This document shows, piece after piece, positions 1 through 5,926 of a stretch of DNA of 14,996 bases; within the stretch, counting starts at the first letter, position 1; each line of letters opens with the position of its first letter. The notes under the pieces are model-generated. The model saw nothing but the letters and a program-made list of their open reading frames with translations. It searched no databases and had not been told where the DNA came from. This DNA is from CAZKTF01 sp964555565. GTDB taxonomy: Bacteria; Planctomycetota; JAJSAM01; JAKLKS01. The position numbers and the translations under genes are program-made. The stretch is taken from NCBI GenBank assembly GCA_964555565.1, contig CAZKTF010000073.1, positions 1 to 14,996 of the forward strand. Direction: 5' to 3'.

Positions 1-90
1 TGGATCGTCCCGGTCGCTGAAGACCTGTACCGGAACTTTCCGCGTGTGGCACTAGAGTCCCTCGGGGGGCCCTCGGAGGCGGTGGTGCCC

Positions 91-555
91 ATGGCGAAGC
101 CTGCGACGGACGCGGCGGCGGCCGGATGGAAGCCGGCCGTCCTCCTGGCGGACGACGACGTGGAGTACCTGCACGCCGCCTCGACGGTCCTGCGGGACGC
201 GGACTTCGACGTCACGGCCGTGGCGGACGGGCACCACGCGAACCTCGCCCTCGAGGTCGCGGCCCTCACGAAGCACCCCTTCGACCTGCTGGTCCTCGAC
301 ATCCGCATGCCCGGGGCGACGGGGTGGGAGGTGCTGCGCGCCGCGCGCGAGCGGGTCCAACCCGGGGTCCTGCCGCCGCGCGTGCTCCTGATGACCGGGT
401 TCACGATGGAGCTCGACCTCGACAGGGTGCGCGCGGAGCGCGCGGACGGGGTCCTCCTCAAGCCCTTCACCAACACCGCGCTCGTGGCCGAGTGCCGGCG
501 GGTCCTCGCCATCCACCGGCCAGCCCCCGAGGCGATCGGGGACGTCCGCAATTAA
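91..555 (+). CDS. Stand-alone response regulator receiver protein
   Basis: Single receiver (REC) domain of 154 residues with no output domain, so it probably signals by protein contact with a partner. The acidic pocket is D21-D23, the phospho-acceptor is D70 in VLDIRMPG, the switch residue is T102 in LLMTG, and the conserved lysine is K124 in LLKPF. All catalytic positions are present. I chose ATG at 91 because GGAGG at 75-79 lies 11 nt upstream; an in-frame GTG at 46 would add 16 residues and has no clear ribosome binding site. A possible -10 box TAGAGT is at 53-58, with GGAAC (an ECF-sigma-like -35) at 32-36, but this is weak. The TAA stop at 553-555 overlaps by two bases a large inverted repeat that follows. 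No histidine kinase is adjacent, so the partner is unknown. Confidence 0.9.
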   Translation: MAKPATDAAAAGWKPAVLLADDDVEYLHAASTVLRDADFDVTAVADGHHANLALEVAALTKHPFDLLVLDIRMPGATGWEVLRAARERVQPGVLPPRVLLMTGFTMELDLDRVRAERADGVLLKPFTNTALVAECRRVLAIHRPAPEAIGDVRN

Positions 556-679
556 GCAATTGACTCTGCCGGCCGCTCGCCTGGGCGTCGATGGCCGGGG
601 GATGAGGATGGTCGGCCCCGGCGCAGCCGCTGACCCGTGCCACGCTCGGCGGAGGGGGCTGTTCGAGAGTTAGTTGCTT
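554..679 (+). repeat. 126-bp structured inverted-repeat element
   Basis: The left arm AAGCAATTGACTCT (554-567) pairs with the right arm AGAGTTAGTTGCTT (666-679). The pairing is 14 bp long and continuous if two G-U wobbles are allowed, so it fits an RNA or REP-like element better than a plain DNA palindrome. Inside, CCGGCC (569-574) pairs with GGCCGG (593-598). The A+T-rich arms contrast with the surrounding G+C-rich DNA. The element starts in the stop codon of the upstream receiver gene and ends 22 nt before the ATG of the next gene. It may be a mobile repeat, a terminator, or a folded leader of the downstream gene; the sequence alone does not decide. Confidence 0.6.
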
Positions 680-701
680 GGTCGCGGACGTCCCCGGTCT
701 C

Positions 702-1613
702 ATGCTCTCGGTGGTGGCCCGCCCGGCGGCGGCGGGCTCGGCGCGCGAGGGGGGGGGCGGTGCCCCGGGGAGCCCGCTCGCCCACATCCCGCTCTTCAGC
801 GCCCTGGACCCCTCGGCCCAGGCGACGCTCTTCCGTTCGATGAAGGTGGAGCGGGTGGAACCCAACCAGACGGTCTTCTGGATGGGAGACCGCGGGGACA
901 GCTTCTTCCTCGTGAGCAAGGGGGAGGTGGCCATCTCGGTACCCAACGAGAACGGCGAGGAGGTCCTCCTCGACCGGCAGGGGCCGGGAGGGTTCTTCGG
1001 GGAGATCAGCCTCCTCGACTCCGACCCGCGCACCGCCACGGTCCGCGCCACCGTCCCCACGGAGCTCTACCGGCTGGAGCAGGCGGACTTCCACGCCTTC
1101 CTCCGTGAGCGCCCCGATGCCGCCATCCAGATCCTGACGATCATGGGGCAGCGCCAGCGCGCCAGCACGTCGGCGCTGCGCCGCCTGAAGAACCCCAACG
1201 TGGAGTTCGCGCGCATCCGCCTCACGCTCTGGCAGCGCGTGAGCGACGTCATCGCCACCGTGAGCGCGGGCGCCGCCTTCACCCTCTTCCACGTCTTCTG
1301 GTTCGGGGGCTGGGTCGTGGTGAACCTGCTCGCGGGGTGGGGCCTGCTGCCGAAGTCCTTCGGCTTCGACCCCTACCCCTTCGGGCTGCTCACCATGGTC
1401 GTGAGCCTCGAGGCGATCTTCCTCTCCACCTTCGTCCTCGTGAGCCAGAACCGCCAGTCCGAGCGGGACCGGCTCCGCGTGGACCTCGACTACCAGATCA
1501 ACCTCAAGGCGGAGACCGAGATCACGGCCCTGGCGCGACGCCTGGAACGCCTGGAGACCCACCTCATGGGTCAGCGCGAGGATCCCCCGGGGCCGACGCC
1601 GGCCAAGGACTAG
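702..1613 (+). CDS. Cyclic-nucleotide-binding domain / DUF1003 membrane protein
   Basis: Protein of 303 residues. About residues 29-145 form a Crp-type cyclic-nucleotide-binding domain; its phosphate-binding cassette FFGEISLLDSDPRTATV keeps the Glu and Arg that contact the nucleotide in this family. About residues 155-285 match DUF1003, with two membrane segments (near AAFTLFHVFWFGGWVVVNLL and FGLLTMVVSLEAIFLSTFVL) and a charged, probably coiled-coil tail. The likely role is a membrane protein gated or regulated by a cyclic nucleotide; the effector is not known. The start is uncertain. A TTG at 678 would give 311 residues but lies inside the right arm of the preceding inverted repeat, so I prefer ATG 702. 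A run of nine G (749-757) encodes a Gly linker near the N-terminus. Confidence 0.82.
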   Translation: MLSVVARPAAAGSAREGGGGAPGSPLAHIPLFSALDPSAQATLFRSMKVERVEPNQTVFWMGDRGDSFFLVSKGEVAISVPNENGEEVLLDRQGPGGFFGEISLLDSDPRTATVRATVPTELYRLEQADFHAFLRERPDAAIQILTIMGQRQRASTSALRRLKNPNVEFARIRLTLWQRVSDVIATVSAGAAFTLFHVFWFGGWVVVNLLAGWGLLPKSFGFDPYPFGLLTMVVSLEAIFLSTFVLVSQNRQSERDRLRVDLDYQINLKAETEITALARRLERLETHLMGQREDPPGPTPAKD

Positions 1614-1632
1614 CGGCCGGGGGGCCGGGGGG

Positions 1633-1644
1633 CGCGGGCCCGCG
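1633..1644. repeat. Palindrome between convergent genes
   Basis: CGCGGGCCCGCG is a perfect 12-bp palindrome in the 41-bp gap between the DUF1003 gene and the oppositely oriented methyltransferase. It may help termination in both directions, but there is no T-tract, so this is only a suggestion. Confidence 0.3.
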
Positions 1645-1654
1645 GCGTCCTCCA

Positions 1655-2440
1655 TCAGCCGCCCGACCGGGCCAGGAGGACGACGCGCGTCTTGAGGAAG
1701 AGGAGCCCCCCGGGAGTCTCCTCCGCGACGCAGGCCCGCGCGGCGGCGGGCGCGCTCGCGAGGAGGCGCCGCGCCTCCGCGTCCTCGGTGCCGCCGGGGG
1801 CCACCGGGGAGAGCCAGCGCTCCCACGGGATGCGGTCCGGGAGGAGTTCGAAGGCCTCGAGGCGCAGCCCGGCGTCCTCCACCGCGCGCCGCCACTCGGA
1901 GGGGCGGAGGGCGCGGGCGTGGCCTGGGTCCCGGGCCCGCTCGAGGGCGTTGAAGAGCGCGGCCCCCGCGGGGTCCTCCGGGGCCGTCATGTCGGCGAGC
2001 CCGGCCCGACCGCCCGGGCGGAGGACGCGCGCCATCTCGGCCAAGGCCGCCCCCGGGCGGGGGAAGTGGTGGACGGCGCGCCGGCAGGTGACCGCGTCGA
2101 AGGCGCGGTCGGGGAAGGGCAGCGCCTCCACGTCCCCCGCCACGAAGCGGGCGTTGGTCGCGCCGCGGGCGGCGGCGTTCCTGCGGAACTCCTCCCCCAT
2201 CGCCGGGGTGAGGTCGATGCCCACGACCCGGGCCGCGAGCCCGGCCAGCGCGTGCGCCGTGTGGCCCACGGCCGTGCCGACGTCGAGGATGCGCTCCGTC
2301 GGTCCCGGAGCGAGGAGCTCCACGAGGCGGCGGAGGTCCGGGCCCGCCCGCTGGCTCTCGTTCCGGGTGTAGTCCGCCGCGTGCCGGGTGAACCAGTCCT
2401 GCACCCGCGCCCTGTCCGATCGGTCGGGGCCGGACTCCAC
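1655..2440 (-). CDS. Class I SAM-dependent methyltransferase (UbiE/Methyltransf_11 type)
   Basis: Protein of 261 residues with the Rossmann-fold methyltransferase pattern. Motif I is ILDVGTAVG (about 51-59), the acidic strand-2 end is VVGIDLTPAM, motif II/III is DVEALPFPDRAFDAVTCRRAVHHF, and the post-motif is RVLRPGG. The substrate cannot be told from sequence; small-molecule methylation is typical. The frame remains open upstream to an ATG at 2503, but the extra 21 residues are encoded entirely by, or next to, a palindromic repeat (2453-2566) and look unlike the family N-terminus. I therefore place the start at GTG 2440, followed by the typical SDRARVQDWFTRHAADYTRN segment. No Shine-Dalgarno sequence precedes it, but TATACT lies 7 nt upstream, consistent with a leaderless transcript. 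It lies downstream of, and in the same direction as, the MiaE and hydrolase genes, but one plus-strand gene separates them. Confidence 0.85.
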   Translation of the reverse strand: MESGPDRSDRARVQDWFTRHAADYTRNESQRAGPDLRRLVELLAPGPTERILDVGTAVGHTAHALAGLAARVVGIDLTPAMGEEFRRNAAARGATNARFVAGDVEALPFPDRAFDAVTCRRAVHHFPRPGAALAEMARVLRPGGRAGLADMTAPEDPAGAALFNALERARDPGHARALRPSEWRRAVEDAGLRLEAFELLPDRIPWERWLSPVAPGGTEDAEARRLLASAPAAARACVAEETPGGLLFLKTRVVLLARSGG

Positions 2441-2453
2441 GGGGGCCAGTATA
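2441..2453 (-). promoter_or_regulatory. Candidate leaderless -10 box for the methyltransferase
   Basis: On the minus strand, TATACT (2448-2453) matches five of six bases of the -10 consensus and is followed by 7 nt and then GTG at 2440. That spacing would place the transcript start on the start codon. No convincing -35 is seen. The box overlaps the outer base of the repeat at 2453. Confidence 0.4.
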
Positions 2454-2566
2454 GGGGTCAGACCCCACGCGCATCCGCGTGCCGTCGCAATCCCTTGCGA
2501 CAACTAGAGTTGTGACGCCACAAACCACGTGCGTTTGCAATTGCAAACGCGTGGGGTCTGACCCCT
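2453..2566. repeat. Palindromic repeat element A, copy 1 (GGGGTCAGACCCC family)
   Basis: A 114-bp element with perfect 19-bp terminal inverted repeats: AGGGGTCAGACCCCACGCG at 2453-2471 and its reverse complement at 2548-2566. Each end contains the odd palindrome GGGGTC-A-GACCCC. Inside are a 7-bp hairpin (GTCGCAA 2484-2490 / TTGCGAC 2495-2501), a small inverted repeat ACAACT/AGTTGT (2500-2513), and a perfect 20-bp palindrome GCGTTTGCAATTGCAAACGC (2531-2550). It encodes no protein. The architecture resembles REP/BIME-type elements mobilised by a transposase elsewhere in the genome, which is inference. Confidence 0.85.
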
Positions 2567-2622
2567 GCTCCTGCGCTATCCGGAACGCCCCCTCGTGCGA
2601 CATCATGGGAGAGGAGGTGCCC

Positions 2623-3270
2623 ATGCGGTTCGCGGCGAAGGCGGGGCTGGTCGTGGCCGGCGCGGTGGCCCTGGCGGTGGCGGCGGGGGCCCGGGCGGGC
2701 GGGGCGGAGGGAGGGGCTCCGGGGGCGGCGAAGCCCGCGCCGGCAGCCTCACCCCCGGGGGGGACCGCGCTCAGCCGCTTCCTCTTCTTCGCGAGCCTCG
2801 AGGGGCTGTTCGAGGACGGGGTCCCTGAGGATCTCGTAAAGGTGATCCTGGAGAAGGACGCGCGCGGGGGCTACGTGAACTTCGTCTACGCCTGCCCCCT
2901 CTGCATGCCGACGCTGGACGCGTTCCGGCAGTACGCGGCGCGCATGGAGTGGGAGTACTCGGTGAAGGGGGACCGGTACGCCGACGACGCGAAGCCCTCC
3001 GTTCTTGGCGAGATCGCCGGGCTTCTCGGGGACAAGGACGTCGCGGTGCGGCGCAAGGGGCTCGGCGCGCTCGTCGAGAGGTACGCGAAGCGGCGGATGG
3101 ACCGGCTGCGCCTCACCGTCGAGGAGCGCGCTTCCTGGAGGCAGGCGATGGCGCTGGGGCGGAAGGAGGGGATGAGGATCCTCGAGTCCTACACCCGGTC
3201 GAGCCCCGCCGAGACCCACGGGATGGAGCGCTGCCCCACCTGCGACGGCGCCAACGACTGGATGAAGTAG
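2623..3270 (+). CDS. Secreted protein of unknown function with CPLC and CPTC motifs
   Basis: Protein of 215 residues that I cannot assign to a named family. Residues 1-25 form a signal peptide (KAGLVVAGAVALAVAAGARA) and are followed by a Gly/Ala/Pro linker to about residue 47. The body contains YVNFVYACPLCMPT (C91, C94) and ends with RCPTCDGANDWMK (C204, C207). Two CxxC pairs suggest a metal site or disulfides in the envelope; this is inference. ATG 2623 is preceded by AGGAGG at 2612-2617 with 5 nt spacing. The open frame extends back to 2479, but that part is repeat DNA and is not credible protein. The gene is the only plus-strand gene in an otherwise minus-strand run and is bracketed by two copies of repeat A. 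Confidence 0.8.
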   Translation: MRFAAKAGLVVAGAVALAVAAGARAGGAEGGAPGAAKPAPAASPPGGTALSRFLFFASLEGLFEDGVPEDLVKVILEKDARGGYVNFVYACPLCMPTLDAFRQYAARMEWEYSVKGDRYADDAKPSVLGEIAGLLGDKDVAVRRKGLGALVERYAKRRMDRLRLTVEERASWRQAMALGRKEGMRILESYTRSSPAETHGMERCPTCDGANDWMK

Positions 3271-3274
3271 CCGC

Positions 3275-3362
3275 TGGGGTCAGACCTCGGGCGTTTGCAA
3301 ACCGTGGCCTCCACCCGTCGTGTCACTCCCCAGCGTTTGCAAACGCGTGGGGTCTGACCCCT
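3275..3362. repeat. Palindromic repeat element A, copy 2
   Basis: An 88-bp relative of the element at 2453. The left end GGGGTCAGACCTC (3276-3288) carries one change from the core palindrome, while the right end GGGGTCTGACCCC (3349-3361) is perfect. The inner arms are GCGTTTGCAAAC (3291-3302) and the palindrome GCGTTTGCAAACGC (3333-3346). It begins 4 bp after the stop of the secreted-protein gene, and its right edge contributes to the TAG stop of the minus-strand hydrolase (3361-3363). Confidence 0.85.
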
Positions 3363-4164
3363 AGTCCTCCAGCCACCGCTTCATGTGTTCGAACGATCGG
3401 CGGTCGGCCGCGGGGTCGTAGCGGACGCCCTCGTTGAACTTCCCGTCGGCGGCGGGGTTGGTGAAGGAGTGGACGGCCCCGCCGTACTTTACGAGCACCC
3501 AGTCGGCCTTCGCCTCCCGCATCCCGGCCTCGAAGGCGGCCAGGGCCTCCGGCGGGACGAGCGGGTCGTCGGCCCCGTGGCAGACGAGGATGCGCGCCTG
3601 GATCCGGCCGCGGTCCTCGGGCTTCGGCGCCGTGGGGTTCCCGTGGAAGGAGACCACCGCGCGGAGGTCCGCCCCGGAGTAGGCCAGTTCCAGAACCGTG
3701 GTGCCGCCGAAGCAGAACCCGATGGCCGCGAGCCGCGCAGGGTCCACCCGCTCGTGGCCCGCCAGGACCGCGAGCCCCGCGGCCGCCCGCGTGCGAAGGA
3801 GGGCGGGATCCGCGCGGAACTCCCCGGCCCAGGCCCCGGCCTGCTTCGGGTCATCGGTGAGCTTCCCCTTCCCGTACATGTCGAGGGCGAAGGCGACCCA
3901 GCCCGCGCGGGCGAGCGCCTCGGCCCTGCGCTTCGCGTGGTCGCCCAGCCCCCACCACTCGTGGACCACGAGCACCCCGGGCCTCCGGCCGGGCCGGGCG
4001 GGGTCATAGGCGAGCCATCCCTCGAGGGTCGTCTCCCCGTCGCGGTACTCGACGGGGCCTGCGACGACCTCCCGCTTCCCGGGTTCCGCCGTGCCCGGGG
4101 CCGCGGCGCAGCCCGCGAGGGCGGCGGCGGCGAGGAGTGCGGCGGCAGCCACGGATGCGCGCAT
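3361..4164 (-). CDS. Dienelactone hydrolase family lipoprotein
   Basis: Alpha/beta hydrolase of 267 residues. The nucleophile is C151 in GFCFGG, with D200 (GADDP) and H232 (AVHSF) completing the Cys-Asp-His triad. E69 in HEWWG matches the conserved Glu of dienelactone hydrolases. Residues 1-19 form a lipoprotein signal peptide with lipobox LAGC (C19), so the enzyme should be membrane-anchored in the envelope; classical dienelactone hydrolase is cytoplasmic, so the substrate here is uncertain. ATG 4164 has AGGAGG 5 nt upstream, which starts directly at the stop of miaE 9 bp away, so the two genes are probably co-transcribed and translationally coupled. The TAG stop lies at the edge of repeat A copy 2. 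Confidence 0.9.
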   Translation of the reverse strand: MRASVAAAALLAAAALAGCAAAPGTAEPGKREVVAGPVEYRDGETTLEGWLAYDPARPGRRPGVLVVHEWWGLGDHAKRRAEALARAGWVAFALDMYGKGKLTDDPKQAGAWAGEFRADPALLRTRAAAGLAVLAGHERVDPARLAAIGFCFGGTTVLELAYSGADLRAVVSFHGNPTAPKPEDRGRIQARILVCHGADDPLVPPEALAAFEAGMREAKADWVLVKYGGAVHSFTNPAADGKFNEGVRYDPAADRRSFEHMKRWLED

Positions 4165-4173
4165 GGGGTCCTC

Positions 4174-4755
4174 CTAGTTATGGAACCTCGGGACGGGAGG
4201 GGCCTCCGCCAGGACGCGCGCCTCGTGCTCCCCCAGCTCCCGGAGCCGCTCCCGGAGGGCCGGTTCCGGCGCGAGCCGGAGGCGGCGCGCCAGGTCCACG
4301 TAGGAGGCGTGGTGGCGGGCCTCGCTCTCGAGGAGCGACTCGTAGAGGTCCCGCAGCTCCGGGTCCTCCAGCCGCCCCGCCAGGAGCTTCATCCGCTCGC
4401 AGGAGCGCGCCTCGATGATCGCGGCGCAGAGGAGCAGGTCGAGGAGCCTCCCCGGCTCCCCCTTCCGGACCGCCGCGTGGAGCCGCGAGGCGTAGGGGCT
4501 GGCCGGGAGCCCGCCGAACCGGACCCCCCGGCGCCGGAGCACCGCGAGGACCCGTTCGAAGTGCTCCATCTCCTCCCGGGCCAGGCGCGAGAGCGGCTCG
4601 AGGAGGGCCTCGCGGTCGGGGTAGCGGGAGAGGAGCGCCAGGGCGGTCGCGGCCGCCTTGCGCTCGCAGTGGGCGTGGTCCACGAGGACCGTGTCCATGT
4701 GGGCCACCGCCCGCTCCACCCACCGGGGGTCCGTGGCGGACGCCAGTCCGAGCAT
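4174..4755 (-). CDS. miaE: tRNA-(ms2io6A)-hydroxylase MiaE
   Basis: Protein of 193 residues, the usual length for MiaE, an O2-dependent di-iron enzyme that hydroxylates the isopentenyl group of 2-methylthio-N6-isopentenyladenosine at tRNA position 37. The ferritin-like four-helix fold shows all expected iron ligands: E31 (CERKAA), E62 and H65 (EEMEHF), E115 (IIEARSCER), E145 and H148 (SEARHH). ATG 4755 has no Shine-Dalgarno sequence; instead TAGACT lies 8 nt upstream, with TTGGGG 17 bp further out, suggesting a leaderless or near-leaderless mRNA. The dienelactone-hydrolase-like gene follows 9 bp downstream. The gene is divergent from the receiver gene at 4840. The open frame continues upstream, but that extension is antisense to that gene and is not coding. 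Confidence 0.9.
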   Translation of the reverse strand: MLGLASATDPRWVERAVAHMDTVLVDHAHCERKAAATALALLSRYPDREALLEPLSRLAREEMEHFERVLAVLRRRGVRFGGLPASPYASRLHAAVRKGEPGRLLDLLLCAAIIEARSCERMKLLAGRLEDPELRDLYESLLESEARHHASYVDLARRLRLAPEPALRERLRELGEHEARVLAEAPPVPRFHN

Positions 4756-4792
4756 GGGGTTGAAGTCTACGCGGGCCGCGCTGGCGCCCCAA
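4756..4792 (-). promoter_or_regulatory. Candidate promoter of miaE
   Basis: On the minus strand, TTGGGG (4787-4792), a 17-bp spacer and TAGACT (4764-4769) are followed by 8 nt and the ATG at 4755. The spacing fits a housekeeping sigma factor, and the short leader leaves no room for a ribosome binding site. The -35 match is partial. Confidence 0.42.
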
Positions 4793-4804
4793 CCACCCCT
4801 GCCG

Positions 4805-4832
4805 TAGGATCTCCGGGGGAGCGAGGTGGAGG
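4805..4832 (+). promoter_or_regulatory. Candidate -10 and ribosome binding site of the receiver gene
   Basis: TAGGAT (4805-4810) is a possible -10. GGAGG (4828-4832) is a good Shine-Dalgarno 7 nt before ATG 4840 and decides that start. The region is shared with the divergent miaE promoter, so the two genes may be co-regulated. No clear -35 is seen. Confidence 0.4.
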
Positions 4833-4839
4833 ACACCCC

Positions 4840-5448
4840 ATGAGCCGAATCCTCCTCGTGGAGGACGACGAGGGCGCCCGCGGCCTGATGACGGAGTGGC
4901 TGCGGATCGAGGGCTTCGACATCGTCCACGCCGCCGATGCGGAGACGGCGCTGGAGCTGGCGCGCCTGCGATCCCCGGACATGTTCATCGCCGATATCTT
5001 CCTGCCCGGGATGCGGGGCACCGACCTCTGCCGGACGGTCCGCGCGGACCGGGCGCTCCGGGAGTGCTACTTCATCCTCATCACCGGGATGGACGCCCCG
5101 GACACCCAGCTCGAGGGGTTCCGGGCCGGGGCGGACGACTACATCCCCAAGCCGATCCGCCGCGAGGAGCTCCTCGCCCGCGTCCAGATCGCCGGCCGCA
5201 TCCGCCAGCTCCAGGCGGCCGTCCGCTCCTTCGCCGCGAGGGCCCGGGCGACCGAGAGGGCCCAGGAGGCCCTCCTGTCCCTCCTCGAGGCGCAGGCCCA
5301 GCGGGTGGCCGAGGTGCAGCGGCGCCTGGACGCCCTGGACGCGCCGTCCCTCGTCGAGCTGCTGGCGCGGGCACGGGAGGACCTCGAGAGGGTGCGGGAG
5401 CGCCACCGCCCGGCACCGGCCGAGCCGACCCCCTCGCCGGACCTGTAG
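4840..5448 (+). CDS. Response regulator: receiver domain plus C-terminal coiled coil
   Basis: Protein of 202 residues. Residues 1-115 are a complete receiver domain: acidic pocket E8-D10, phospho-acceptor D52 in FIADIFLPG, switch T82 in LITG, lysine K104 in YIPKPI. Residues of about 118-190 form a long Arg/Glu/Ala-rich helix, probably a coiled coil, instead of a DNA-binding or enzymatic output domain, and the tail is Pro-rich. It therefore probably acts through protein partners. ATG 4840 follows GGAGG at 4828-4832. The open frame extends back to 3385, but that part is antisense to real genes. A second receiver gene follows after 86 bp. No kinase is nearby. Confidence 0.9.
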   Translation: MSRILLVEDDEGARGLMTEWLRIEGFDIVHAADAETALELARLRSPDMFIADIFLPGMRGTDLCRTVRADRALRECYFILITGMDAPDTQLEGFRAGADDYIPKPIRREELLARVQIAGRIRQLQAAVRSFAARARATERAQEALLSLLEAQAQRVAEVQRRLDALDAPSLVELLARAREDLERVRERHRPAPAEPTPSPDL

Positions 5449-5493
5449 GGAACGGCGCCCGACGGACCGTGGATCCCGGCCCGGCCGGGGGCG

Positions 5494-5499
5494 TATCCT
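5494..5499 (+). promoter_or_regulatory. Candidate -10 box for the second receiver gene
   Basis: TATCCT (5494-5499) is in the 86-bp gap, 35 nt before ATG 5535, and is followed by AGGGGG (5526-5531) as a weak ribosome binding site. No recognisable -35. Read-through from the upstream receiver gene is equally possible. Confidence 0.28.
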
Positions 5500-5534
5500 C
5501 ACGGAGGTTCCGAGGCTCCTCCCGCAGGGGGATC

Positions 5535-5903
5535 ATGAAACGAGTGCTCGTCATCGACGATGAGGAGGCGGTGCGGAAGCTCATCCGCAAGGCCCTCCCC
5601 GCCTCCCTCTGCAAGGTCACCGACGCGCCGGAGGCCCGGAGCGCCCTCGACCTCCACGCGAAGAAGCCCTTCGACCTCATCATCCTCGACGTCTTCATGC
5701 CGGGGATGGACGGCCTGGAGGCCATCCAGGAGGTCCGGGCCTCGGGGGACACGGTCCCCATCCTCGTCATCTCGGGGGGCCGCCCTGGGTCGAACGTGGA
5801 CGGTCTCTTCCTGGCCGACACGCTCGGGGCCACGCGGACCCTCCCGAAGCCCTTCGAGGTGAAGCAGCTCGTCGCCATCGTGAAGGAGCTCCTCAAGGCC
5901 TGA
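5535..5903 (+). CDS. Stand-alone response regulator (CheY-like receiver)
   Basis: Single receiver domain of 122 residues. The acidic pocket is D8-E10, the phospho-acceptor D52 in IILDVFMPGMDG, the switch S80 in LVISGG, and the lysine K105 in TLPKPF. The loop after the switch, GGRPGSNVDGLFL, is slightly longer than usual. No output domain. It starts at ATG 5535 behind a G-rich ribosome binding site. The PLP-enzyme gene follows 23 bp downstream in the same direction, so the two may be co-transcribed; a functional link is not shown by the sequence. Confidence 0.9.
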   Translation: MKRVLVIDDEEAVRKLIRKALPASLCKVTDAPEARSALDLHAKKPFDLIILDVFMPGMDGLEAIQEVRASGDTVPILVISGGRPGSNVDGLFLADTLGATRTLPKPFEVKQLVAIVKELLKA

Positions 5904-5926
5904 GGGGGGCCACCGAGGTACTCCCC

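Noticed and set aside
678..701. TTG 678 as the start of the cyclic-nucleotide-binding protein
   Set aside because: The codon lies at the end of the right arm of the 554-679 inverted repeat; ATG 702 is more likely, though not proven.
2441..2503. N-terminal extension of the methyltransferase from ATG 2503
   Set aside because: Most of the 21 extra residues are repeat DNA read as protein, and the family-like sequence starts after GTG 2440.
2479..2622. N-terminal extension of the secreted CPLC/CPTC protein
   Set aside because: It is encoded mostly by repeat A, and ATG 2623 has an AGGAGG and opens directly into a signal peptide.
552..2624. Long minus-strand ORF of 690 codons over the DUF1003 and methyltransferase genes
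   Set aside because: It is Arg/Gly/Pro-rich low-complexity translation typical of the wrong frame in G+C-rich DNA and overlaps two well-supported genes.
2453..3362. CRISPR array suggested by recurring palindromes
   Set aside because: The repeats are few, irregularly spaced and nested palindromes, with no uniform spacers and no cas genes.
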